Notes: generated by a model from the sequence alone, not told the origin. DNA of 64,000 nt from Cupriavidus consociatus (GCF_017814975.1 NZ_JAGIQA010000018.1:62001-126000); one strand, 5' to 3'. Shown: positions 42,190 to 51,415, counted from the stretch's first letter. Numbers and translations: made by a program.

Positions 42190-43518
42190 GTGAATCTACG
42201 GAGCCCATTCAAGCACTTATACGTCCAGGTGCTCATCGGACTAATGCTCGGCATCACTGTCGGGCACTACTGGCCAGATATTGGTGCGTCCCTCAAACCG
42301 CTCGGCGACGGGTTCGTCAAGCTGGTCAAGATGATGATCGCGCCGGTCGTGTTCTGCACGATAGTGACCGGCATTACGTCGCTTAGCGATACCAGGGAGA
42401 TTGGAAAGACTCTGCTGAAGTCGATGGGGTTATTTTACGTACTGACCATCATTGCCTTGCTAACCGGTCTCGTCACGGTATTTCTGATGCAGCCTGGCGC
42501 AGGCATGCACGTCGACCCTAAGCAGCTCGATGCCAGTGTTGCGGCGCGCTTTGCCAACGACATCCAGATCCACGGCTTTGCCGATTTTGCATTGCACATC
42601 ATCCCTAATGCGTTCGTCGGGGCGTTCGCGCAAGGTGAGGTCCTTCCCGTCCTGCTGCTCGCGGTGTTGTGCGGCTTCGGGCTCACGCGCATTGGGTCCG
42701 CGGCTCGTCCCGTACTGGACACCATCGATGGCTTCTCGCACATGCTTTTTGCCGTCTTTGGCGTCATCATGCGGGCGGCGCCGATCGGGGCCTTCGGGGC
42801 GATGGCTTTCACGGTCGGACGCTATGGAATCAAGTCGATTGGTTCTTTGGGGCTTCTCATCGGAACCTTCTATGTTGCCTGTTCCTTCTTCGTCGTAGTG
42901 GTACTCGGCATCTTGTGTCGGCTGCACGGCTTCCGACTTTGGCAGTTGCTACGTTATATCAAGGAAGAACTGCTGGTCGTCTTGGGTACATCGTCAAGCG
43001 AGCCGGTGCTGCCCCGGTTGTTGCTGAAACTCGAGCGCCTGGGCTGCAAGAAGGGTGTCGTCGGGCTGGTACTTCCGACAGGGTATTCCTTCAACCTGGA
43101 TGGCACTGCTATCTATCTGACGCTTGCGTCGATGTTTATTGCCCAGGCATGCGACATCCACCTGACCTGGCATCAGATTGCTGCCATGCTCGGCATCATG
43201 CTGTTGACCTCAAAGGGCGCAGCAGGGGTAACCGGGAGCGGATTCGTGGCACTGGTCGCTACGCTGACCGTCATGCCGGACCTTCCCGTTGCTGGCGTCG
43301 CGCTTATCGTCGGCATTGACCGCTTCATGTCCGAGGCTCGGGCCCTGACGAGTACGATCAGTAACGTCGTTGCCTGTATCGTGGTTTCGATGTGGGAGAA
43401 GGCTTGCGATCGTGAAGTACTGAAGCGCGAGTTGACATCGAACTACACGTCCACGGAGGAAAAGCTCGAGGCGGGCGATGTGCCGTCCGTGATCATGGCC
43501 GGTCCGTCGCCGCACTGA
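42190..43518 (+). CDS. DctA-type dicarboxylate:cation symporter (DAACS family)
   Basis: A 442-residue inner-membrane symporter of the DAACS family with about eight helices and two hairpins. The diagnostic motifs are L-G-T-S-S-S-E-P-V-L-P, V-L-P-T-G-Y-S-F-N-L-D-G-T-A, and S-K-G-A-A-G-V-T-G-S-G-F. The start is GTG with AAGGAG ten bases upstream. DctA proteins import succinate, fumarate and malate with protons or sodium. It would bring the pathway's substrate into the cell, alongside the Bug-linked system. Confidence 0.9.
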   Translation: MNLRSPFKHLYVQVLIGLMLGITVGHYWPDIGASLKPLGDGFVKLVKMMIAPVVFCTIVTGITSLSDTREIGKTLLKSMGLFYVLTIIALLTGLVTVFLMQPGAGMHVDPKQLDASVAARFANDIQIHGFADFALHIIPNAFVGAFAQGEVLPVLLLAVLCGFGLTRIGSAARPVLDTIDGFSHMLFAVFGVIMRAAPIGAFGAMAFTVGRYGIKSIGSLGLLIGTFYVACSFFVVVVLGILCRLHGFRLWQLLRYIKEELLVVLGTSSSEPVLPRLLLKLERLGCKKGVVGLVLPTGYSFNLDGTAIYLTLASMFIAQACDIHLTWHQIAAMLGIMLLTSKGAAGVTGSGFVALVATLTVMPDLPVAGVALIVGIDRFMSEARALTSTISNVVACIVVSMWEKACDREVLKRELTSNYTSTEEKLEAGDVPSVIMAGPSPH

Positions 43519-43538
43519 ATGCGTGTGGCTGCTCCTAA

Positions 43539-44462
43539 CTATGCGCGGCGACTGCCGCGCTTGCCCCGAGTTGACTTCATTTCGCTGAGGAAATCATAGA
43601 GCTGTTGCGCCGCGGGCGGCAACGAACGCCCCTTGCGGCGAATGAGTCCGATATTGCGCGTGATGACGGGATCGGTCAGCGGAACGCTTACGAGTAGCGG
43701 GTGGTCCGGCCCAGGCATGGCAATCGAAGGCACAGCCGCAACGCCGAGCCCGGCTTCGACTAGTCCCAGCGTTGTTGTGACGTGCTGAGTCTCATAGATG
43801 CTGTAGGGGAGGCCGGATACGTTGGATAGCGCCTGGTCTAACAGTAGTCGATTGCCGGATGCCTTGCTCACGGAAATATAGTCATACTCGGCCAAGTCTG
43901 CCCATTTGACACGTCGATGCTTCGCGAGTGGATGGTCGCGCCGGCATGCCGCCACGAATCTCTCTTCGAGCAGGGGCCGAAACTCGATTTCCGGCTCCTG
44001 GTTGCCCACGAAATTGAGTCCGAAGTCCGCTTCACCCCCCGATACCGCGGACAAGACCTCGTTTGCGCTGGCGTCAAGGAGCTTGACGCGAATCTTCGGA
44101 TAGCGCTCGTGATAGCGCGAGATGACCTGCGACAAAAAGTAATAGACCGTTGAAGGTACGCAGGCGATGGTCACTTCCCCCATGCGTGTGGTCGTTACTC
44201 CTCGTATGCCAAGCAGCGTCTGGTCCAGGTCATCCAGAATCTGTTGGAGCTTGCGGTCGAACTCCCGCCCCACCGATGTCAGGCTAACGCGTCGCGTGGT
44301 GCGATCCAGCAAGCGGACACCCAGTGCTTCTTCCAGCTTTTCGATTCGGCGACTGAAGGCCGGCTGCGAAATATGCAGTGCGTCGGCCGCCTTCCGGAAG
44401 TTGTTCAACTCGGCAACTGCACGGAATGCCTGCAAGTCGTTGAGGTTGAAATTGATGGTCAT
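43539..44462 (-). CDS. LysR-family transcriptional regulator of the dicarboxylate genes
   Basis: A 307-residue LysR-type regulator. The N-terminal winged helix shows A-F-R-A-V-A-E-L-N-N-F-R-K-A-A and S-Q-P-A-F-S-R-R-I-E-K-L-E. The effector-binding domain follows from about residue 90. The ATG at 44462 was chosen over the longer frame because M-T-I-N-F-N-L precedes the helix by the normal distance. It is divergent from the Bug receptor gene and convergent with the DctA gene; matching CCATAG motifs in both upstream regions suggest it controls this cluster. Confidence 0.88.
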   Translation of the reverse strand: MTINFNLNDLQAFRAVAELNNFRKAADALHISQPAFSRRIEKLEEALGVRLLDRTTRRVSLTSVGREFDRKLQQILDDLDQTLLGIRGVTTTRMGEVTIACVPSTVYYFLSQVISRYHERYPKIRVKLLDASANEVLSAVSGGEADFGLNFVGNQEPEIEFRPLLEERFVAACRRDHPLAKHRRVKWADLAEYDYISVSKASGNRLLLDQALSNVSGLPYSIYETQHVTTTLGLVEAGLGVAAVPSIAMPGPDHPLLVSVPLTDPVITRNIGLIRRKGRSLPPAAQQLYDFLSEMKSTRGKRGSRRA

Positions 44463-44489
44463 CGGTGTGCCTGGCGTCGTCCTCACTGA

Positions 44490-44533
44490 TCCATAGTGTG
44501 CATCAACCGTTCGTAATTATGCAATTCCATAGG
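44490..44533. promoter_or_regulatory. Shared LysR/Bug promoter motifs
   Basis: The region between the divergent lysR-type and Bug genes contains TCCATAG (44490-44496) and TCCATAGG (44526-44533) with AATTATGCAA between them. The same TCCATAGG next to TATGCA occurs before the catabolic operon (38550-38566). Confidence 0.45.
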
Positions 44534-44608
44534 TATCAGAAAAGTACGACGATACGTTCGCGGGCCGCAGAGGCCCTCGATCGAACGATAACGATTCGGA
44601 GCAGACAG

Positions 44609-45580
44609 ATGCGGTTCACCCAACGACTCTTCCTCGGCAGTCTCGCCATCGCGGCCGCCATGGCCAGCCCGGGTGCCTGGAGCGCCTTCCCGGACAAGCG
44701 CATCACCCTGGTCGTGCCCACTGCCGCCGGAGGTGCCAACGACGCCATCGCACGTGTGGTTGCGCAAGCCATGTCGTCAATTCTCAAGCAGACCGTTGTG
44801 GTCGATAACAAGGCCGGCGCCAACGGCGCAATTGCCAGCGAGTTCGTCATGCGAGCCCCGCCCGATGGTTACACGCTCCTGCTTGGATACGTCGCCACCC
44901 ATGCGATGAATCCGGCACTGCAGCGCCTGCGCTACGACCCGGTCAAGGACTTCGTGCCGGTCGGCATGGTCGGGTCGTCGGCGACGGTGATGGTCCTCAA
45001 TCCCGGGGTGAAGGCGAACGATGCGAAGGCTGTCGTGGCTCTGCTGAAAGCGACGCCAAGCAAGGTCAGCTACGCATCCGCTGGCAATGGGACCGCGCCA
45101 CACTTTGCTGCCGAGATGTTCAAGCTCTCCACGGGCACCGACATGCTTCACGTTCCGTACAAGGGGTCTGCACCCGCGATCAACGACACCATGGCAGGCC
45201 AGACACAAGTGATGTTTCCAAGTCTTTTTACTGCCATTCCTTATATAAAGGGTGGCAAGCTCAAGGTGGTCGGCGTCGCGGGCAGCAAGCGTTCTGCATT
45301 GATGCCCAACGTCCCCACACTAAAAGAGCAGGGCATCAATGATGTCGACGTTTCGCAGTGGTATGGAATCTTCGCGCCTGCCAATACCCCAATGCCCGTC
45401 GTAGAAGCGTTAAACAAGGCTCTCAACCAAGCACTGGCGGAGAAAAGCGTTGTTCAACGTCTGGAAGGCCACGGCGCGGAGGTCGCGACGATGACGCCGA
45501 GTCAAATGCAAGTTTTTATGCAACAGGAGCAAGTGAAATGGAAGGCGGTTGTGCAGGCGGCGAAGTTGAAGGCGGACTGA
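44609..45580 (+). CDS. Bug/TctC-type periplasmic tricarboxylate-binding protein
   Basis: A 323-residue solute-binding protein of the Bug family, very common in Burkholderiales. A signal peptide occupies about residues 1-25 (ending W-S-A). The mature N-terminus has the classic P-D-K-R-I-T-L-V-V-P-T-A-A-G-G and V-V-V-D-N-K-A-G-A-N-G. Bug proteins bind carboxylates for TctAB transporters or act as sensors; no tctAB genes are in the window. The ATG at 44609 places the signal peptide correctly. Confidence 0.9.
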   Translation: MRFTQRLFLGSLAIAAAMASPGAWSAFPDKRITLVVPTAAGGANDAIARVVAQAMSSILKQTVVVDNKAGANGAIASEFVMRAPPDGYTLLLGYVATHAMNPALQRLRYDPVKDFVPVGMVGSSATVMVLNPGVKANDAKAVVALLKATPSKVSYASAGNGTAPHFAAEMFKLSTGTDMLHVPYKGSAPAINDTMAGQTQVMFPSLFTAIPYIKGGKLKVVGVAGSKRSALMPNVPTLKEQGINDVDVSQWYGIFAPANTPMPVVEALNKALNQALAEKSVVQRLEGHGAEVATMTPSQMQVFMQQEQVKWKAVVQAAKLKAD

Positions 45581-45581
45581 G

Positions 45582-46835
45582 ATGAGTAAAACTATTCCCT
45601 GTGTCCTGATGCGCGCCGGCACCTCTCGCGGACCGTTCTTCCTGCGCGAATGGCTACCGGAAAACGATGAGGAGCGCGACCAGGCGCTGATTGGCGCTAT
45701 CGGAGCATCGGATCCCCTGCAACTTGACGGCGTTGGAGGCGGCAGCACGCTTAACAGCAAGGTAGCCATTGTGTCACGGTCCGCGCAGCCCGATTGTGAC
45801 CTGGACTATCTTTTTGTACAGGTGGGAGTCGGGAATTGCTCGGTGGATACACGCCCCAATTGCGGCAACATGCTGTCAGGCGTCGCGCCTTTTGCCATCG
45901 AACAGGGTCTCGTCCGGGCCGAGCGCGACACGACGCGGGTACGCGTGCATAACGTCAATACTGGAGCTCGAATCGACGTGACCGTACGTACGCCGGATGG
46001 CCGGATCACCTATGACGGTGACACCCGCATCGACGGCGTCGCTGGAACCGGCGCTCCGATCTTGCTTGATTTCCTGGATGCGTGGGGTGCCGTGACAGGT
46101 CAGGTATTCCCAACGGGAAACCGCATCGATGTGATCCACGGCGTCGAGGTGACTTGCATCGACGCGGCCATGCCGCTGATGATTGTCCGGGCCTGCGACC
46201 TGGGCGTCAGCGGCCGTGAAGCACCGGCCACGCTTGACAGTGATGCAGCATTGCTGTCGCGACTGGAGGCGCTGCGATTGCAAGCCGGCCTGCTGATGGG
46301 TCTCGGCGATGTGTCTGACAGCGTCATTCCGAAGCCAGTGCTGGTTAGCCCGGGCGACTCGCGGGATAGCATCACATCGCGCTACTTCACTCCGCGCAAG
46401 TGCCATGCCTCTCATGCCGTTACGGGAGCTATCGGCGTGGCCAGCGCCTTCGCATTGCCGGGTACCGTCGCGAGCCAGAACGAAAGGCACGCTGGCCGAC
46501 ATGCCCTCGTGGTGCTTCATCCTGCCGGGCGGATTGAAGTCGAAGTGGAACTGGAGGGCGAGGGTGATGCCACGAAAGTCACTCGTGCAGCGCTTGTCCG
46601 AACGGCCCGAAAAATCATGGCTGGTGAACTCCATCTGCCCGACTACGTCTTCTCTCGGCCCGAGCCAATAGCAAAGCCTTCGGTGGGATCGCGAGCGAAG
46701 CCTTTGCAAATCATCCTGCCTACACGCGCAGGCGGTGGCAATGACGCTGTGGCTCACCTCATCGGTCCCCGCATCGGGCGGCTGCTGGGGCAAGAGGGGT
46801 CATCGATAACCGGGCCGGTGCGAACGGAGGGATAG
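45582..46835 (+). CDS. prpF: PrpF-family isomerase with a Bug-protein extension
   Basis: A 417-residue open frame. About the first 365 residues are a complete PrpF/DUF453 protein of the diaminopimelate-epimerase fold, starting P-C-V-L-M-R-A-G-T-S-R-G and containing N-C-G-N-M and G-V-A-S-A-F. PrpF enzymes move the double bond in aconitate-type acids. The last ~45 residues are not PrpF: K-P-L-Q-I-I-L-P-T-R-A-G-G-G-N-D is the start of a mature Bug protein without its signal peptide. The frame stops soon after, and the rest of Bug continues in the next frame. Confidence 0.82.
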   Translation: MSKTIPCVLMRAGTSRGPFFLREWLPENDEERDQALIGAIGASDPLQLDGVGGGSTLNSKVAIVSRSAQPDCDLDYLFVQVGVGNCSVDTRPNCGNMLSGVAPFAIEQGLVRAERDTTRVRVHNVNTGARIDVTVRTPDGRITYDGDTRIDGVAGTGAPILLDFLDAWGAVTGQVFPTGNRIDVIHGVEVTCIDAAMPLMIVRACDLGVSGREAPATLDSDAALLSRLEALRLQAGLLMGLGDVSDSVIPKPVLVSPGDSRDSITSRYFTPRKCHASHAVTGAIGVASAFALPGTVASQNERHAGRHALVVLHPAGRIEVEVELEGEGDATKVTRAALVRTARKIMAGELHLPDYVFSRPEPIAKPSVGSRAKPLQIILPTRAGGGNDAVAHLIGPRIGRLLGQEGSSITGPVRTEG

Positions 46836-47617
46836 CCTGCGAGTATGTTGCGCGGGCGGTCCCCGATGGACATACGTTGCTCCTTGGCTACGTGGGAACA
46901 CATGCGATGAATCCCGCACTTCAGAAGGTTGGGTACGATCCCCTCCGCAGCTTCGCGCCGATAGGTCTCATTGGGTCTTCTCCGATACTGTTGGTGGCAA
47001 ATCCGTCGAACGTGCCGGCTGACGTGGAGGCTCTGGTCGCTCGCTTGAAACAAGAGCCACATGGTCTGCGCTACGCGTCCGCAGGCGACGGCACACCGCC
47101 TCATTTCGGTGCGGAACTCTTCCAGCTTGCCACTGGCACATCGATGCGGTCTCTCACCTTTGACGGCGCTGCGCCGGCAATTGCGTCCACCATCGAAGGG
47201 CGCACACAGGTGATGTTTTCCAGCCTGCTCACTGCGTATCGGCCGCTACGGGCCGGGCGCCTTCATGCGCTTTCGGTTGCCGGTCCAAAACGCCTTTCTT
47301 GTTTGCCGGATGTTCCTACGCTTGCTGAAGCGGGGGTTTCTGGCGTGCAACTGACACAGTGGTACGCGCTGTTCGCGCCTGCTGGCACTCACGCTGCTAA
47401 GGTGGATGAGCTAAATCAGGTATTGAACGAAGTTTTACGAGACCCGGACATCATTGCAGGTTTTGAAAATTATGGCGCGACGGCCGAGCCAAGCAGTCCC
47501 GAGGCGCTGATGGAAAAAGTAGAGTCCGAGCTGGCGCGATGGCGGCGCGTCGTTACGGAGTCAAGGCTGGCGCCAGCACTTGCCGCGCCACATCCTCAAT
47601 TAGCCGACTCGTGTTAA
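46799..47617 (+). pseudogene. Bug/TctC-type protein body, frameshifted from the PrpF fusion
   Basis: From 46799 the +2 frame gives V-I-D-N-R-A-G-A-N-G-G, then the full Bug body to L-A-D-S-C (about 270 residues). It lacks its own start, ribosome binding site and signal peptide. The N-terminal strand of the same protein lies fused to PrpF. One inserted base at the G4 run near 46796-46799, or a -1 slip there, would join them. It resembles the intact Bug at 44609 (both share L-L-G-Y-V-x-T-H-A-M-N-P-A-L-Q), so it is probably an old duplicate. Confidence 0.72.
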
Positions 47618-47895
47618 CTGCACTGTGATGAGCCGGCCAAGGACAGCCTACAGTCTTGCAACTGCATATCAGCCGGGTTCCGTGTCGGCTCGAAGGAAGT
47701 CGGCAATGATTTCGGCGGACCTGCAAGAGTTGATGAAGGGATTCCGGCCACGCTCCCCGGCATTACGTGGCGGAGGCTTGCACCGATTCGGTCGTCCCAA
47801 TATGAGCATGGCGGCGAGTCCGATGTTTAAGCCGATGTCGGCGGCAAATTGAAATCCGCTTTAAACCTTCTACGGATTCAGCAATAGGAGAAATC
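47618..47895. other. Gap with no supported gene
   Basis: The sequence between the broken Bug gene and the small frame at 47896 shows no frame with a clear family. It may be leftover coding sequence. ATAGGAG before 47896 is a good ribosome binding site for the next frame. Confidence 0.3.
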
Positions 47896-48096
47896 ATGAC
47901 CATAGTCGAAGCCCACTTGGGCAGCGAAAAGAGGCTGGAGCTGGTATCCCGGCCTTGCTGTGCCGTCGCACCGGTTGCGCTGATGGACCCCGATCCAATG
48001 GCCATTTCTTGGAGACGGACACCGACCGAGGTGCTGATGGAGAATTTGAATGACCGGCAAGACGTGACCGATATCGCGTTCTTGGGATACAACTAA
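47896..48096 (+). CDS. Small open frame of 66 residues, possible gene remnant
   Basis: ATG with TAGGAG six bases upstream. The product is 66 residues with P-M-A-I-S-W-R-R-T-P-T-E-V-L-M in the middle. It ends at TAA 28 bases before the recognisable PrpD remnant, in the same frame. It may be the start of the gene whose later part is the remnant, but no family was recognised. Confidence 0.35.
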   Translation: MTIVEAHLGSEKRLELVSRPCCAVAPVALMDPDPMAISWRRTPTEVLMENLNDRQDVTDIAFLGYN

Positions 48097-48123
48097 CCCT
48101 TCTCGAAGAGGGCGAGCTCCGAA

Positions 48124-48291
48124 GGTTACGCCGCCGCTTCCGTGGCAAGCCACCGTCTTCATTTCTTGCATCAGGTCGACTGCGATCGCAGTTCGCCGTA
48201 CTGCGCGGCGCTGATCCACGGCGCCTCGTCGCACATGATTGAGCAGGACGACGTGCACAAAGACTCCGTGATCCACCTTGCCGCCCGCTGA
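48124..48291 (+). pseudogene. MmgE/PrpD-family fragment
   Basis: The frame contains A-A-L-I-H-G-A-S-S-H-M-I-E-Q-D-D-V-H-K-D-S-V-I-H, matching the N-terminal part of the MmgE/PrpD family (2-methylcitrate dehydratase, cis-aconitate decarboxylase). It stops just before the CitE-like gene, where the rest of a ~450-residue protein would be. It is a deletion remnant that shows a PrpD-type enzyme once belonged to this cluster. Confidence 0.6.
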
Positions 48292-48302
48292 AAGGCACCG
48301 CC

Positions 48303-49142
48303 ATGAACATCGCCACCACCTATCTCTTCGTGCCGGGCAACCGGCAAGAGCGCTTCGACAAGGCAGTTGCCGCCGGCGCAGACGTGACAATCTTCGACCT
48401 GGAGGATGCAGTCCACCCCGACGGCAAGGACGCCGCCCGCGTGGCAATCGCCTCGTGGCTCGCGGCAAGGCAGCTTTCAGGACAGGCGGGGAATGTCCTT
48501 GTCCGCATCAATGACGCCGCCTCGCCTTATTTCAGTGCCGACCTGGAGTGGCTCGCCAACCTGCCCGCCGGCACGCCGCTGGCCGGGCTAATGGTTCCCA
48601 AGGCCGAACAACCTGCGGCGTTGGGCGGCATCGCCGAGGCGCTGCGCAGGGTCAATCCGCACGGCGCATTGGTGCCGCTCATCGAGAGCGCCATAGGGGT
48701 GCAAAAGGCCGATGCCATCGCCACAGCGCCCGGCGTGGCCCGGCTGGCCTTCGGCTCGATTGACTACGCCGTCGACCTGGGCTGCGAGCACACCCGTGAC
48801 GCACTGGCCTACGCGCGCGGCCGCCTCGTACTGGCCTCGCGCGTCGCCCGCCTGCCGTCGCCCGTTGACGGCGTAACCACGGCGCTGAAGGATGAGACCG
48901 TTCTGGCCGACGACGTCGCCTATGCCCGGGAACTCGGCTTCGCTGGGAAGCTGTGTATCCACCCGTCGCAGGTGGCCTGCGTGCGAGCGGGCTTTCGGCC
49001 GTCCGCCCAGCAGACGGATTGGGCCCGCCGCGTGATCGAGGCCACCTCGTCCGGCAGCCATGCCGTGCAGGTCGACGGCAAGATGGTCGACAGGCCCGTC
49101 ATCGAGCAGGCGAAGCGCATTCTGGCTCTTTCTGGCTACTAG
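48303..49142 (+). CDS. HpcH/HpaI (CitE-like) lyase, citramalyl-CoA or malyl-CoA type
   Basis: A 279-residue TIM-barrel lyase of the CitE family. Features seen: Y-L-F-V-P-G-N at the N-terminus, F-D-L-E-D-A-V (Mg-binding), L-I-E-S-A-I-G, G-S-I-D-Y-A-V-D-L-G and G-K-L-C-I-H-P-S-Q. CitE-like enzymes split citramalyl-CoA to acetyl-CoA and pyruvate, or malyl-CoA to acetyl-CoA and glyoxylate. With the CoA-transferase and hydratase 8 kb upstream it would finish a mesaconate/citramalate-type pathway. It starts 11 bases after the PrpD remnant ends. Confidence 0.85.
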   Translation: MNIATTYLFVPGNRQERFDKAVAAGADVTIFDLEDAVHPDGKDAARVAIASWLAARQLSGQAGNVLVRINDAASPYFSADLEWLANLPAGTPLAGLMVPKAEQPAALGGIAEALRRVNPHGALVPLIESAIGVQKADAIATAPGVARLAFGSIDYAVDLGCEHTRDALAYARGRLVLASRVARLPSPVDGVTTALKDETVLADDVAYARELGFAGKLCIHPSQVACVRAGFRPSAQQTDWARRVIEATSSGSHAVQVDGKMVDRPVIEQAKRILALSGY

Positions 49143-49401
49143 TAAGCGCGGTCCCGGCCGAGGCCACGAGCGGCCGTTCTCTCTACACTGCACAGCAAGG
49201 TGTCCAAGACGGCTGGTGTGACCGCTGACTTATCGCGCCGCGTTAAAAATGTGCAGCCTGTCGTTTCAGGGGCACCCCGCGGCGGGGGATTCTGCTTTGA
49301 GGCAGTGGAATGGAGGTGTGCACTGGATGCGGTCGATGTTGCGATACCATCTTTCGGTGATCGACGGCCGCTTGCCGAATGGAGCTGCCATGTGAGTGTC
49401 T

Positions 49402-49657
49402 CGGCTGCATGACCATTGCTCGCGATCCGATGTGCCTGCCTTGGCAGACATCTTGGGCGAGCAACCGAGTCAGGTCGCTAGCCCGAGGCGCTATCAATCG
49501 CAAGATTGAACAAAGCCAGTTCGCGGATGTTCGCAGACATCTGCAGCCTGGTTCGAATCGCCCAGATTTCTGGAAGCTTCAACGGAGGCTCTTGTCCGAT
49601 CAGCTTGCCCTTGTTCCAAGGCTCGCGGGAGCGAGCGGTGTCATTGTGCGTTGCCAT
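49402..49657 (-). pseudogene. Tyrosine-recombinase (phage integrase) N-terminal remnant
   Basis: From ATG 49657 (AAGGAGA seven bases upstream) the frame reads R-E-P-W-N-K-G-K-L-I-G-Q, then E-I-W-A-I-R-T-R-L-Q and L-A-L-F-N-L-A-I-D-S before a stop at 49478. The next frame continues with A-S-D-L-T-R-L-L-A-Q-D-V and S-R-A-M-V-M-Q to about 49402. This matches the start of a short site-specific integrase common in proteobacteria (usually about 200 residues). The catalytic C-terminal half with the R-H-R-Y residues is gone. Confidence 0.68.
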
Positions 49658-49719
49658 AACGATCTCCTTCCAGTTTGGAGGGAGATCCAGTGTGCGCCTA
49701 TGCCAGAGGTCGCTGGCCG

Positions 49720-51415
49720 ACCGAGGGTGTGTGAAAACGTCTCGATCACCTAGACTGGGTCAACGCATTCAGATTGGGGGGCAGGATGAAGCGATTCATA
49801 GAGGGAGAAGACCGCAAGCAAGCTACGCTGCTTCCTGAATGCCTCGATGATTTCATCGCCGAGTAGAACCCCGCCAGGATCATCGACGCGTTTGTTGAAG
49901 AGTTGGATCTCGAGTCGCTCGGGTTCGAAGGTGCCAATCCTTCGACAACAGGTCGCCCCTCTTATCATCCTGCCGTCCTTTTTGAAGATATACATCTATG
50001 GCTACCTCAATCGGATCCAGTCCAGCCGCCGCCTGGAGCGCGAATGCCAACGCAATATAGAGCTGATGTGGCTTACCGGTCGACTGGCGCCGGACTTCAA
50101 GACGATTGCAAACTTCCGCAGGGATAACGGCGCGGGCATTCGCAATGTCTGCCGTCGTTTCATAGTTCTGTGCCGGGATCTAAAATTGTTCTCGCAGGCC
50201 CTGGTCGCCATCGACGGCAGCAAGTTCAAGGCAGTCAATACTCGGGACCGCAATTTCACTGCGGGCAAGGTCGATAAGCGCCAGCAGCAAATCGAGGAGA
50301 GCATCCAGCGATATCTTTGCGCGCTGGAGACTGCGGATCGCACGCAGCCGGCGGAGATAGAACCCAAAACATCTCGACTGCGCGAGAAGATTGCGCAACT
50401 ACGTCAGCAGATGCATCGCCTTGACCGGATAAAGGAAGAGCTCAAGACTGTGCCAGATGGTCAGATCTCGATGACTGATCCTGATGCGCGTTCGATGGCA
50501 ACAAGTGGAAAGGGCTCTGGAATGGTGGGCTACAACGTACAGATGGCCGTTGATGCCAAGCACCATCTGATCGTCGCTCACGAGGTCACAAATGCCGACA
50601 GCGACCGGGCGCAGCTTAGCTCCATGGCTCAAGCAGCTCGCGATGCGATGGGTAAGACCAAGCTTAAAGCCATAGCTGATCGTGGCTACTTCAGTGCGCT
50701 GGAGATCAAGGAATGCGAGAATACGGGCATTGCTGCTATCTTGCCCAAGCCAAGCCAGCAAGGTCCAGCGCGAAGGTGGGCGGTCGATTCGTTCGGGCGG
50801 ACTTCATCTACATTACCAGGGACGATGAATATCAATGTCCCGCCGGTGAACGTGCGATATACCGCTTCACCAGAGAAGAACATGGACTGCAGCTACGCCG
50901 CTACTGGAGTAGTGCCTGTCCTCAATGCACCATGCGATCTCAATGCACGCCGAGTCCGTACCGGCGCATCTCGAGATGGGAGCATGAGGAAGTGCCGGAG
51001 GCCGTCCAGCGCCGGCTCGACAAGACTCCTGATGCCATAACGGTTCGCAGGCGAACTGTCGAGCATGTCTTCGGTACCTTCAAACATTGGATGGGCTACA
51101 CGCACTTCCTGACGCGTACGCTACCTAATGTAGGTACTGAAATGAGCCTGCATATTCTGGCGTACAACCTCAAGCGCGTCCTTTGAATTCTCGGGTTCTC
51201 GAAAACGATGAAGGCCATGCGCCTGGTGGGTGCGTAAGCACCTATTTGCGCCCAAAATTGGGACGAAGATCGCCCTCAGGGGCCCGCTAGCGCTGTTCGC
51301 ACCCGTTTCGACGTCGTCCCGCGACCGGATGGGCCGAAATTCGATAAAGCAGGCTCCGCCCCGGAGGAGACGCGCATTGATGCGATTCGAGAGACGTTTC
51401 CAAACGGCCTCGACC
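49720..51415 (+). mobile_element. Decayed IS1182-family insertion sequence
   Basis: The transposase frame lies inside imperfect terminal inverted repeats: about CCGAGGGTGTGTGAAAACGTC at the left (near 49720) and GAGACGTTTCCAAACGGCCTCG at the right (near 51391-51412). The family is recognised from the transposase. Ends are approximate and no target duplication was confirmed. Confidence 0.62.
49786..51186 (+). pseudogene. IS1182-family transposase with stop and frameshifts
   Basis: The protein starts M-K-R-F-I-E-G-E-D-R-K-Q at 49786. It meets an in-frame TAG at 49864-49866, shifts frame near 49980 (before Y-I-Y-G-Y-L-N-R-I-Q-S-S-R), runs well through the D-G-S-K-F-K-A-V-N and A-D-R-G-Y blocks, and shifts again near 50765 into V-G-G-R-F-V-R-A-D-F. 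It ends with S-L-H-I-L-A-Y-N-L-K-R-V-L. The DDE transposase would be inactive unless several lesions were bypassed. Confidence 0.82.

Noticed and set aside
49195..49260. Possible end of an IS21-type element
   Set aside because: The sequence has a vague likeness to such ends, but no transposase and no matching second end were found.
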